The position numbers and the translations under genes are program-made. DNA of 64,000 nt from Glandiceps talaboti (lineage: Eukaryota > Hemichordata > Enteropneusta > Spengelidae): positions 1,140,001 to 1,204,000 of the forward strand of contig NC_135565.1 in the NCBI RefSeq assembly GCF_964340395.1. The letters are read 5' to 3'. The first letter of the stretch is position 1; each line of letters opens with the position of its first letter. The notes under the pieces were generated by a model. It was not told the DNA's origin and did not search any database. It worked only from the letters and a program-made list of their open reading frames with translations. Below are positions 53,285 through 64,000 of the stretch, piece by piece.

Positions 53285-53895
53285 ACTGTAGATGACTTCC
53301 AACCCCAGTGCCAACATAAAAAATATGTATGCTTCAAACAATTACATGATGAAATTGCTATATCTCGTTTTGCAGAGAAATATATTGTCAGCATAAGTGT
53401 TGTCAAAAACTACACTGAACATCTGAAAAACCTGGAGAGAGTAAAAAAACATCCGATCCATAGACCCTCCTGGTGGAGGGTCTATGTCCGATCCAAACAT
53501 TGGGAAAAGCAACAGAAAAAAAGAGAAGAAATATAATGACTATGAATGGATGAAGTTGTTCTTGAAAAACTGAAAGTGAAAGAGTTAGATAAATATCTTG
53601 ATAAGCATAAATCGCCAAAACAGAGAAAATTAAACTGAGAAAAAATAGACATAATATCCACTCACGTAGTAGGAACACCAGAATTTAGATCTAAAAAAAT
53701 GACTGCAAATGAAATTAAAACTAATATCATGGGTATGAGTGAAACAGATAGTAGTGACTCTAAGACTGAAAGTGACATTTCTGTAATGCATGTTCTAGGC
53801 AGTGATGGAGACAATTGTGATACTGATAGCTCAGAAAATGCATGTGATTGTGATGAAACAAGTCTTGCACATCTCCGCGGACAACTTATACTTTG
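53285..53895 (+). pseudogene. SAP-like mobile-element protein remnant
   Basis: Plus-strand pieces in shifting frames: FAEKYIVSISVVKNYTEHLK and NLERVKK (53370-53450), KKYNDYEWMKLFLKN (about 53520-53568), LKVKELDKYLDKHKSPKQRK and EKIDIISTHV (53569-53670), then an acidic Ser/Asp tail from MTANEIKTNIMGM (53699) to the stop at 53894-53896. The L-x-V-x-E-L-x-K-Y-L-x-x-H core matches 41558-41880. Stops, frameshifts and a 27-bp palindromic insertion at 53460-53486 break it. Confidence 0.5.
53452..53494. mobile_element. 27-bp palindromic insertion with 8-bp duplication
   Basis: TCCGATCC (53452-53459) and TCCGATCC (53487-53494) flank a 27-bp hairpin of ATAGACCCTCC, a short loop, and GGAGGGTCTAT plus G. 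An 8-bp target duplication is typical of hAT elements. The insertion shifts the frame of the host remnant. Confidence 0.65.
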
Positions 53896-54329
53896 AGAAG
53901 GGCCAGAATTGTGAGTCGTTCGTGCCGATCGGCACTCGCACTTCCTATCAGTACGCATTAGTATTCAGTGCTACGGAGCGAGGCGATGACTCTAAAGATG
54001 AAACGTAGCAAAAAAGGCTCGAACGACTGTCGACAGTCTAGAAGAGACCCTATAGTTGTTTTCAAAACGTTCAGCTAGAAGGATCAACTATTACCGATCC
54101 GAGAATGTATCGCCAAAAGTTTCCCTACACAGTTCAACCCAAACTTTTAAGGGTTCAAACCTGTACGTAACAACCACACTCTGGTCAGCTCTTTAAACCC
54201 AACTACCATGCGACCTGGATGAACTTTGTCCATGTTCGGAGCCCCATTCTCACCCTCATGCCATTACTACTACAGGTAGACATCTCCAAGGAAGATGATT
54301 ATTCATCGTTTAAAGTGGTACTGGATGTT

Positions 54330-55615
54330 TGTCAATTGTACCATAGTGAAGGGAGACGACCTTTCACGAGGAATCCAATAAGTGCCATAGTGAAGGGAGA
54401 CGACCTATCACGAGGAATCCGATAAGTGCCATAGTGAAGGGAGACGACCTTTCACGAGGAATCCAATAAGTGCCATAGTGAAGGGAGACGACCTATCACG
54501 AGGAATCCGATAAGTGCCATAGTGAAGGGAGATGACCTATCACGAGGAATCCGATAAGTGCCATAGTGAAGGGAGACGACCTATCGTGAGGAATCCAATA
54601 AGTGCCATAGTGAAGGGAGACGACCTATCACGAGGAATCCGATAAGTGCCATAGTGAAGGGAGACGACCTATCACGAGGAATCCAATAAGTGCCATAGTG
54701 AAGGGAGACGACCTATCACGAGGAATCCGATAAGTGCCATAGTGAAGGGAGACGACCTACCACGAGGAATCCAATAAGTGCCATAGTGAAGGGAGACGAC
54801 CTATCGCGAGGAATCCAATATGTGCCATAGTGAAGGGAGACGACCTATCGCGAGGAATCCAATATGTGCCATAGTGAAGGGAGACGACCTGTCCCGAGGA
54901 ATCCAATATGTGCCATAGTGAAGGGAGACGACCTATCGCGAGGAATCCAATATGTGCCATAGTGAAGGGAGACGACCTATCGCGAGGAATCCAATATGTG
55001 CCATAGTGAAGGGAGACGACCTATCGCGAGGAATCCAATATGTGCCATAGTGAAGGGAGACGACCTATCGCGAGGAATCCAATATGTGCCATAGTGAAGG
55101 GAGACGACCTATCACGAGGAATCCGATAAGTGCCATAGTGAAGGGAGACGACCTATCACGAGGAATCCGATAAGTGCCATAGTGAAGGGAGACGACCTAT
55201 CACGAGGAATCCGATAAGTGCCATAGGGAAGGGAGACGACCTATCATGAGGAATCCGATAAGTGCCATAGTGAAGGGAGACGACCTATCACGAGAAATCC
55301 AATAAGTGCCATAGTGAAGGGAGACGACCTATCACGAGGAATCCAATAAGTGCCATAGGGAAGGGAGACGACCTATCACGAGGAATCCAATAAGTGCCAT
55401 AGTGAAGGGAGACGACCTATCGTGAGGAATCCAATAAGTGCCATAGTGAAGGGAGACGACCTATCATGAGGAATCCGATAAGTGCCATAGTGAAGGGAGA
55501 CGACCTATCACGAGGAATCCAATAAGTGCCATAGTGAAGGGAGACGACCTTTCACGAGGAATCCAATAAGTGCCATAGTGAAGGGAGACGACCTATCGCG
55601 AGGAATCCAATAAGG
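54330..55615. repeat. 44-bp tandem repeat, about 29 copies
   Basis: Unit AAGTGCCATAGTGAAGGGAG followed by ACGACCTATCACGAGGAATCCGAT, with CAATA/GATA, TCACGAGG/TCGCGAGG and AAGTG/ATGTG variants. A run of ATGTG/TCGCG units groups at about 54815-55090, so variants are clustered. Confidence 0.93.
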
Positions 55616-55718
55616 AAGAAATAACAAAGTAGAGATTGAGAGGACAAATAGGACAAAGAATTAAAAAGACAGCCCGCCCCACCTGAAAATTCCTCAGGAA
55701 AAAAAAGGGCCGCCCTGA

Positions 55719-56655
55719 GGGAGCCTTCAGTATTCACAGGGGGAGGGCCGAAGGAATTGGGGGGGGGGGGGGTCACATTTTATAAACCTGTTCTTGGGGG
55801 GGGGGGTCATATTTTGCATTACAATGTTTGGGGAGGGTCACATCCGTAGTTTTGTGACAAAATTGAAAATTCATATTGTCAATTTATAATTTAAGTATAC
55901 TTGAGTATATTTTAAGTATAATTGAAATGTACTTGACATTCCAAAGTATAATTCAAGTATAGAATAAAGACACTTTAAGCATACTTTTTACCGTTTCATT
56001 TTGGTAAGGGTTGTTTTATGTGTTTTGAGATGTAAAAGTGAAATGAGCACTCAACATTTATTTTTACTGGTACTTTACATGCCAAAATACAACAAATAAA
56101 ACTACATATATTTTTGGAAAATTGTTTAATAAAATGATGCATATTGTTGAGTGTACCATCTCACCTTATCATTCACACTGTCCGTGAATGTTGTTGTTAA
56201 AATATGATGGTAATGGTAGCAGTGATGATGATTAAAGGGACACTGATAATGGCAATACTGAAGGTGAACGTGATGATGATATCAGGGAACATTTACGAGT
56301 GACCAGGTCAGACAGAGTATGCACAACATGGAAAGCACATTTTAGATGCTAACTAGATTGTGTATGATTATAAGAGAAAGGTAACTAGCCAGTCTTTTAC
56401 TGTTTGTCACTTTATATATACAAATATTGCTTTCTAATACAGAGTCAAAATCATTCATTTTGTATGTATACATATAATGGGAATATTGATTAACTTTCAG
56501 AATATGTAATTGTCATGGGGAGGGTCATGTTTTACAAAATGGGACAAAGGGGAGGGTCACTTTTTTACAAATGGAGAATGGGGGGTCATGTTTTTCTTAA
56601 CATACCATGTGTGATTTCCTCCGGCCGTCCCCCCTTGTAAATAGTGAAGGCTCCC
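55719..56655. mobile_element. GGGAGCC-type TIR element
   Basis: TGA|GGGAGCCTTCAGTATTCAC on the left and GTAAATAGTGAAGGCTCCC|TAA on the right, with G runs just inside. The flanking triplets TGA/TAA fit a mutated TWA duplication. It is an inverted, longer relative of 35725-36414: shared internal block AATATTGATTAACTTTCAG. It is 937 bp without a transposase. Confidence 0.7.
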
Positions 56656-56884
56656 TAAGCGAATTAAGTCCTAATGAGAACTGCCCTCAACGGATGGTGT
56701 TACTTCTCTGTACCGTACATCAATAGACACGAGCGTGTTTAGGTCTCTACTGCTATTTGTTTTATACCAGAGTAATATTGGGAGGTTTAGTGGAAGGGTT
56801 AAAATAGTGTCAAAAGTAAGCAAAATTACGATTTTTCTGTTGCGTGCAATGTTGTGTATCAGGACTGCGTTCTTTCAGGAGAGA

Positions 56885-57010
56885 GGCGTAACAGGGATAT
56901 ATTTCTATGTTGGAGGGGTGTACAGGGATATATTTCTATGTTGGAGGGGTGTACAGGGATATATTTCTATGTTAGAGGGGTGTACAGGGATATGTTTCTA
57001 TGTTGGAGGA
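56885..57010. repeat. 31-bp tandem repeat, four copies
   Basis: Unit CAGGGATATATTTCTATGTT plus GGAGGGGTGTA. The frames crossing it (56735-57133 and 56854-57081) have no support beyond being open. Confidence 0.85.
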
Positions 57011-57379
57011 GGTTGCAATGTTTCTATGGGGAATTGTTTATTTTCCAGTGTAGTTATCGGAATGGCTGTGTGCTATTTTGAATGCAATGGGGTTCTTGAA
57101 AGGTGCAAGTACTGTAATACTAATTTGGTGTAAATGAATCCGGGGTTCTATCTTAGATTTGTTCCTAAAGTGTTGCACGCAATGTCCTTTTCTGAAAAGA
57201 ACACCCCGTGGATTAAATTTTACAAACCTTAGATTTATAAATCTGTGTAATTTAAAGCATTACAAAATACCTTGAAATAAAGGATTTTCCCTCAACAGCA
57301 ACTAAAAGAATATGCAAAATTTGTCAATATAGCAGAATAAAAAATATTTGCATACAATGCAAAGAACTGATATCTTTTA

Positions 57380-60300
57380 CAACCGTTGGACTGGCCAACA
57401 ACTACTGTGTATTAGAACCGTTGGACTGGTCAACAACTACTGTGTATTAGAACCGTTGGACTGGCCAACAACTACTGTTTATTAGAACCGTTGGACTGGC
57501 CAACAACTACTGTGTATTAGAACCGTTGGACTGGTCAACAACTACTGTGTATTAGAACCGTTGGACTGGTCAACAACTACTGTGTATTAGAACCGTTGGA
57601 CAGGTCAACAACTTCTGTGTATTAGAACCGTTGGACTGGCCAACAACTACTGTGTATTAGAACCGTTGGACTGGCCAACAACTACTGTGTATTAGAACCG
57701 TTGGACTGGTCAACAACTACTGTGTATTAGAACTGTTGGACTGGTCAACAACTACTGTGTATTAGAACCGTTGGACTGGCCAACAACTACTGTGTATTAG
57801 AACCGCTGGACAGGTCAACAACTACTGTGTGTTAGAACCGTTGGACTGGCCAACAAGTACTGTGTATTAGAACCATTGGACAGTTGGACTGGCCAACAAC
57901 TACTGTGTATTAGAACCGTTGGACTGGTCAACAACTACTGTGTATTAGAACCGTTGGACTTGCCAACAACTACTGTGTATTAGAACCGTTGGACTGGCCA
58001 ACAAGTACTGTGTATTAGAACCGTTGGACTGGCCAACAAGTACTGTGTATTAGAACCGTTGGACTGGCCAACAACTACTGTGTATTAGAACCGTTGGACT
58101 GGCCAACAAGTACTGTGTATTAGAACCGTTGGACTGGCCAACAACTTCTGTGTATGAGAACCGTTGGACTGGCCAACAACTACTGTGTATTAGAACCGTT
58201 GGACTGGCCAACAACTACTGTGTGTTAGAACCGTTGGACTGGTCAACAACTACTGTGTGTTAGAACCGTTGGACAGGTCAAGAACTACTGTGTATTAGAA
58301 CCGTTGGACTGGTCAACAACTACTCTGTATTAGAACCGTTGGACTGGCCAACAACTACTGTGTATTAGAACCGTTGGACTGGCCAACAACTACTGTGTAT
58401 TAGAACCGTTGGACTGGTCAACAACTACTGTGTATTAGAACTGTTGGACTGGTCAACAACTACTGTGTATTAGAACCGTTGGACTGGCCAACAACTACTG
58501 TGTATTAGAACCGCTGGACAGGTCAACAACTACTGTGTGTTAGAACCGTTGGACTGGCCAACAAGTACTGTGTATTAGAACCGTTGGACTGGTCAACAAC
58601 TACTGTGTATTAGAACCGTTGGACTTGCCAACAACTACTGTGTATTAGAACCGTTGGACTGGCCAACAAGTACTGTGTATTAGAACCGTTGGACTGGCCA
58701 ACAAGTACTGTGTATTAGAACCGTTGGACTAGCCAACAACTACTGTGTATTAGAACCGTTGGACTGGCCAACAAGTACTGTGTATTAGAACCGTTGGACT
58801 GGCCAACAACTTCTGTGTATGAGAACCGTTGGACTGGCCAACAACTACTGTGTATTAGAACCGTTGGACTGGCCAACAACTACTGTGTGTTAGAACCGTT
58901 GGACTGGTCAACAACTACTGTGTGTTAGAACCGTTGGACAGGTCAAGAACTACTGTGTATTAGAACCGTTGGACTGGTCAACAACTACTCTGTATTAGAA
59001 CCGTTGGACTGGCCAACAACTACTGTGTGTTAGAACCGTTGGACTGGCCAACAAGTACTGTGTATTAGAACCATTGGACTGGCCAACAACTACTGTGTAT
59101 TAGAACCGTTGGACTGGTCAACAACTACTGTGTATTAGAACCGTTGGACTGGCCAACAACAACAACTGTGTATTAGAACCGTTGGACTGGTCAACAACTA
59201 CTGTGTGTTAGAACCGTTGGACAGGTCAACAACTACTGTGTGTTAGAACCGTTGGACTGGTCAACAACTACTGTGTGTTAGAACCGTTGGACAGGTCAAG
59301 AACTACTGTGTGTTAGAACCGTTGGACAGGTCAACAACTTCTGTGTATTAAAACCGTTGGACTGGCCAACAACTACTGTGTGTTAGAACCGCTGGACAGG
59401 TCAACAACTACTGTGTGTTAGAACCGTTGGACTGGTCAACAACTACTGTGTATTAGAACCGTTGGACTGGTCAACAACTACTGTGTATTAGAACCGTTGG
59501 ACTGGTCAACAACTACTGTGTATTAGAACCGTTGGACTGGTCAACAACTACTGTGTATTAGAACCGTTGGACTGGTCAACAACTACTGTGTGTTAGAACC
59601 GTTGGACTGGTCAACAACTACTGTGTGTTAGAACCGTTGGACAGGTCAACAACTACTGTGTATTAGAACCGTTGGACTGGTCAACAACTACTGTGTATTA
59701 GAACCGTTGGACTGGCCACCAACTACTGTGTGTTAGAACCGTTGGACTGGTCAACAACTACTGTGTGTTAGAACCGTTGGACAGGTCAAGAACTACTGTG
59801 TATTAGAACCGTTGGACTGGTCAACAACTACTCTGTATTAGAACCGTTGGACTGGCCAACAACTACTGTGTGTTAGAACCGTTGGACTGGCCAACAAGTA
59901 CTGTGTATTAGAACCATTGGACTGGCCAACAACTACTGTGTATTAGAACCGTTGGACAGGTCAACAACTACTGTGTATTAGAACCGTTGGACTGGTCAAC
60001 AACTACTGTGTATTAGAACCGTTGGACTGGCCAACAACTACTGTGTATTAGAACCGTTGGACAGGTCAACAACTACTGTGTGTTAGAAGCGTTGGACTGG
60101 TCAACAACTACTGTGTGTTAGAACCGTTGGACAGGTCAACAACTACTGTGTCTTAGAACCGTTGGACAGGCCAACAACTACTGTGTATTAGAACCGTTGG
60201 ACTGGCCAACAACTACTGTGTATTAGAACCGTTGGACTGGCCAGCAACTACTGTGTATTAGAACCGTTGGACTGGTCAACAACTACTGTGTGTTAGAACC

Positions 60301-63300
60301 GTTGGACTGGTCAACAACTACTGTGTGTTAGAACCGTTGGACAGGTCAACAACTACTGTGTGTTAGAACCGTTGGACTGGTCAACAACTACTATGTATTA
60401 GAACCGTTGGACTGGTCAACAACTACTGTGTGTTAGAACCGTTGGACAGGTCAACAACTACTGTGTATTAGAACCGTTGGACTGGTCAACAACTACTGTG
60501 TATTAGAACCGTTGGACTGGTCAAAAACTACTGTGTATTAGAACCGTTGGACTGGTCAACAACTACTGTGTATTAGAACCGTTGGACTGGCCAATAACTA
60601 CTGTGTATTAGAACCGTTGGATAGGTCAACAACTACTGTGTATTAGAACCGTTGGACTGGTCAACAACTTCTGTGTATTAGAACCGTTGGACTGGTCAAC
60701 AACTACTGTGTATTAGAACCGTTGGACTGGTCAACAACTTCTGTGTATTAGAACCGTTGGACTGGTCAACAACTACTGTGTATTAGAACCGTTGGACTGG
60801 TCAACAACTACTGTGTATTAGAACCGTTGGACTGGTCAACAACTACTGTGTATTAGAACCGTTGGACAGGTCAACAACTACTGTGTATTAGAACCGTTGG
60901 ACTGGTCAACAACTACTGTGTATTAGAACCGTTGGACTGGTCAACAACTACTGTGTATTAGAACCGTTGGACTGGTCAACAACTTCTGTGTATTAGAACC
61001 GTTGGACTGGCCAACAACTACTGTGTATTAGAACCGTTGGACTGGTCAACAACTACTGTGTATTAGAACCGCTGGACTGGCCAACAACTACTGTGTATTA
61101 GAACCGTTGGACTGGTCAAGAACTACTGTGTATTAGAACCGTTGGACTGGCCAACAACTACTGTGTATTAGAACCGTTGGACTGGCCAACAACTACTGTG
61201 TATTAGAACCGTTGGACTGGCCAACAACTACTGTGTATTAGAACCGTTGGACAGGTCAACAACTACTGTGTATTAGAACCGTTGGATAGGTCAACAACTA
61301 CTGTGTATTAGAACCGTTGGACTGGTCAACAACTACTGTGTATTAGAACCGTTGGACAGGCCAACAACTACTGTGTATTAGAACCGTTGGACTGGCCAAC
61401 AACTACTGTGTATTAGAACCGTTGGACAGGTCAACAACTACTGTGTATTAGAACCGTTGGACTGGTCAACAACTACTGTGTATTAGAACCGTTGGAGAGG
61501 TCAACAACTACTGTGTATTAGAACCGTTGGACTGGTCAACAACTACTGTGTGTTAGAACCGTTGGACAGGTCAACAACTACTGTGTATTAGAACCGTTGG
61601 ACTGGTCAACAACTACTGTGTATTAGAACCGTTGGACTGGTCAAAAACTACTGTGTATTAGAACCGTTGGACTGGTCAACAACTACTGTGTATTAGAACC
61701 GTTGGACTGGCCAATAACTACTGCGTATTAGAACCGTTGGATAGGTCAACAACTACTGTGTATTAGAACCGTTGGACTGGTCAACAACTTCTGTGTATTA
61801 GAACCGTTGGACTGGTCAACAACTACTGTGTATTAGAACCGTTGGACTGGTCAACAACTACTGTGTATTAGAACCGTTGGACTGGTCAACAACTACTGTG
61901 TATTAGAACCGTTGGACTGGTCAACAACTACTGTGTGTTAGAACCGTTGGACTGGTCAACAACTACTGTGTGTTAGAACCGTTGGACAGGTCAACAACTA
62001 CTGTGTATTAGAACCGTTGGACTGGTCAACAACTACTGTGTATTAGAACCGTTGGACTGGCCACCAACTACTGTGTGTTAGAACCGTTGGACTGGTCAAC
62101 AACTACTGTGTGTTAGAACCGTTGGACAGGTCAAGAACTACTGTGTATTAGAACCGTTGGACTGGTCAACAACTACTCTGTATTAGAACCGTTGGACTGG
62201 CCAACAACTACTGTGTGTTAGAACCGTTGGACTGGCCAACAAGTACTGTGTATTAGAACCATTGGACTGGCCAACAACTACTGTGTATTAGAACCGTTGG
62301 ACAGGTCAACAACTACTGTGTATTAGAACCGTTGGACTGGTCAACAACTACTGTGTATTAGAACCGTTGGACTGGCCAACAACTACTGTGTATTAGAACC
62401 GTTGGACAGGTCAACAACTACTGTGTGTTAGAAGCGTTGGACTGGTCAACAACTACTGTGTGTTAGAACCGTTGGACAGGTCAACAACTACTGTGTCTTA
62501 GAACCGTTGGACAGGCCAACAACTACTGTGTATTAGAACCGTTGGACTGGCCAACAACTACTGTGTATTAGAACCGTTGGACTGGCCAACAACTACTGTG
62601 TATTAGAACCGTTGGACTGGTCAACAACTACTGTGTGTTAGAACCGTTGGACTGGTCAACAACTACTGTGTGTTAGAACCGTTGGACAGGTCAACAACTA
62701 CTGTGTGTTAGAACCGTTGGACTGGTCAACAACTACTATGTATTAGAACCGTTGGACTGGTCAACAACTACTGTGTGTTAGAACCGTTGGACAGGTCAAC
62801 AACTACTGTGTATTAGAACCGTTGGACTGGTCAACAACTACTGTGTATTAGAACCGTTGGACTGGTCAAAAACTACTGTGTATTAGAACCGTTGGACTGG
62901 TCAACAACTACTGTGTATTAGAACCGTTGGACTGGCCAATAACTACTGTGTATTAGAACCGTTGGATAGGTCAACAACTACTGTGTATTAGAACCGTTGG
63001 ACTGGTCAACAACTTCTGTGTATTAGAACCGTTGGACTGGTCAACAACTACTGTGTATTAGAACCGTTGGACTGGTCAACAACTTCTGTGTATTAGAACC
63101 GTTGGACTGGTCAACAACTACTGTGTATTAGAACCGTTGGACTGGTCAACAACTACTGTGTATTAGAACCGTTGGACTGGTCAACAACTACTGTGTATTA
63201 GAACCGTTGGACAGGTCAACAACTACTGTGTATTAGAACCGTTGGACTGGTCAACAACTACTGTGTATTAGAACCGTTGGACTGGTCAACAACTACTGTG

Positions 63301-64000
63301 TATTAGAACCGTTGGACTGGTCAACAACTTCTGTGTATTAGAACCGTTGGACTGGCCAACAACTACTGTGTATTAGAACCGTTGGACTGGTCAACAACTA
63401 CTGTGTATTAGAACCGCTGGACTGGCCAACAACTACTGTGTATTAGAACCGTTGGACTGGTCAAGAACTACTGTGTATTAGAACCGTTGGACTGGCCAAC
63501 AACTACTGTGTATTAGAACCGTTGGACTGGCCAACAACTACTGTGTATTAGAACCGTTGGACTGGCCAACAACTACTGTGTATTAGAACCGTTGGACAGG
63601 TCAACAACTACTGTGTATTAGAACCGTTGGATAGGTCAACAACTACTGTGTATTAGAACCGTTGGACTGGTCAACAACTACTGTGTATTAGAACCGTTGG
63701 ACAGGCCAACAACTACTGTGTATTAGAACCGTTGGACTGGCCAACAACTACTGTGTATTAGAACCGTTGGACAGGTCAACAACTACTGTGTATTAGAACC
63801 GTTGGACTGGTCAACAACTACTGTGTATTAGAACCGTTGGAGAGGTCAACAACTACTGTGTATTAGAACCGTTGGACTGGTCAACAACTACTGTGTGTTA
63901 GAACCGTTGGACAGGTCAACAACTACTGTGTATTAGAACCGTTGGACTGGTCAACAACTACTGTGTATTAGAACCGTTGGACTGGTCAAAAACTACTGTG
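57380..64000. repeat. 35-bp satellite array, at least 189 copies
   Basis: Unit GAACCGTTGGACTGGCCAAC followed by AACTACTGTGTATTA. Common variants: GGTCAAC, ACAGGTC, ACAAGTACTG, ACTTCTG, TGTGTTA. Each unit contains GTTGG...CCAAC, a weak 5-bp stem. Higher-order periods of 665, 1120, 1225 and 2345 bp are visible from rare shared variants. The array reaches the end of the window, so its true length is unknown. Confidence 0.95.

Larger units (their letters stand above)
51021..55722. mobile_element. Candidate 4.7-kb inverted-repeat element
   Basis: TCCCTAAGGGCGGCCCTTTT at 51021 is mirrored at 55697-55722 (about 24 bp, two differences). The interval holds a CpG-rich exon-like stretch, a SAP-like protein remnant and a 44-bp array. 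It could be a decayed autonomous element, but the right arm overlaps the start of another TIR element at 55719, so the pairing may be coincidental or due to nesting. Confidence 0.35.

Noticed and set aside
57380-64000. Regular 35-bp repeats as a CRISPR array
   Set aside because: The repeats are head-to-tail without unique spacers, in a clearly eukaryotic sequence. The same applies to the other arrays.

Overview
The window looks like nuclear DNA of a metazoan, most probably a marine invertebrate. The evidence is spliced exons with GT/AG borders, a tRNA-derived SINE-like element, several decayed Jockey/CR1-type LINEs (one with a 2A-like NPGP motif), many short TIR elements, and a very high load of minisatellites. 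LINEs with 2A-like motifs are known from echinoderms, hemichordates, lancelets and molluscs. I cannot fix the phylum from sequence alone. Nothing here looks prokaryotic, and most open frames are by-products of tandem repeats.

Region 1 (1-17.9 kb) holds the one gene I can reconstruct with confidence. Five plus-strand exons (1801-1925, 6730-6944, 8982-9686, 11473-11590, 17189-17349) join with matching phases (1/1, 0/0, 0/0, 1/1) into a 440-residue C-terminal portion ending at a TAG. The protein is Ser/Pro-rich with two short Trp/Arg helical motifs and a C-terminal coiled coil. Its 5' exons lie upstream of the window. The introns are packed with repeats. Two arrays include the splice junctions themselves: a 73-bp unit carrying the acceptor of the first visible exon and a 40-bp unit carrying the donor of the third. 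The first intron also holds a LINE reverse-transcriptase fossil whose conserved motifs have been tandemly amplified. One of these arrays is split by a 2.6-kb TIR element built on a 20-bp palindrome.

Region 2 (17.9-37 kb) is intergenic or intronic. It contains a family of roughly 1-kb elements bounded by TAGCACAACTG inverted repeats (one copy carries a nested SINE and 37-bp minisatellites), an 83-copy 39-bp satellite (19.4-22.7 kb), a LINE fossil (22.7-23.5 kb), two small foldback hairpins, and long microsatellites.

Region 3 (37-50.8 kb) contains a minus-strand LINE split by a TTA-flanked TIR element, more such elements with poly-G ends, one of which carries a SAP-like protein remnant, a 48-bp array, a LINE 3' end with a (TTA)n tail, and a 40-bp array.

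Region 4 (50.8-64 kb) starts with one well-supported minus-strand exon (50792-50962) of an unidentified gene, followed by a CpG-rich exon-like stretch, a second SAP-like remnant interrupted by a 27-bp palindrome with 8-bp target duplications, a 44-bp array, a TIR element, and a 35-bp satellite of at least 6.6 kb with higher-order structure that runs off the end.
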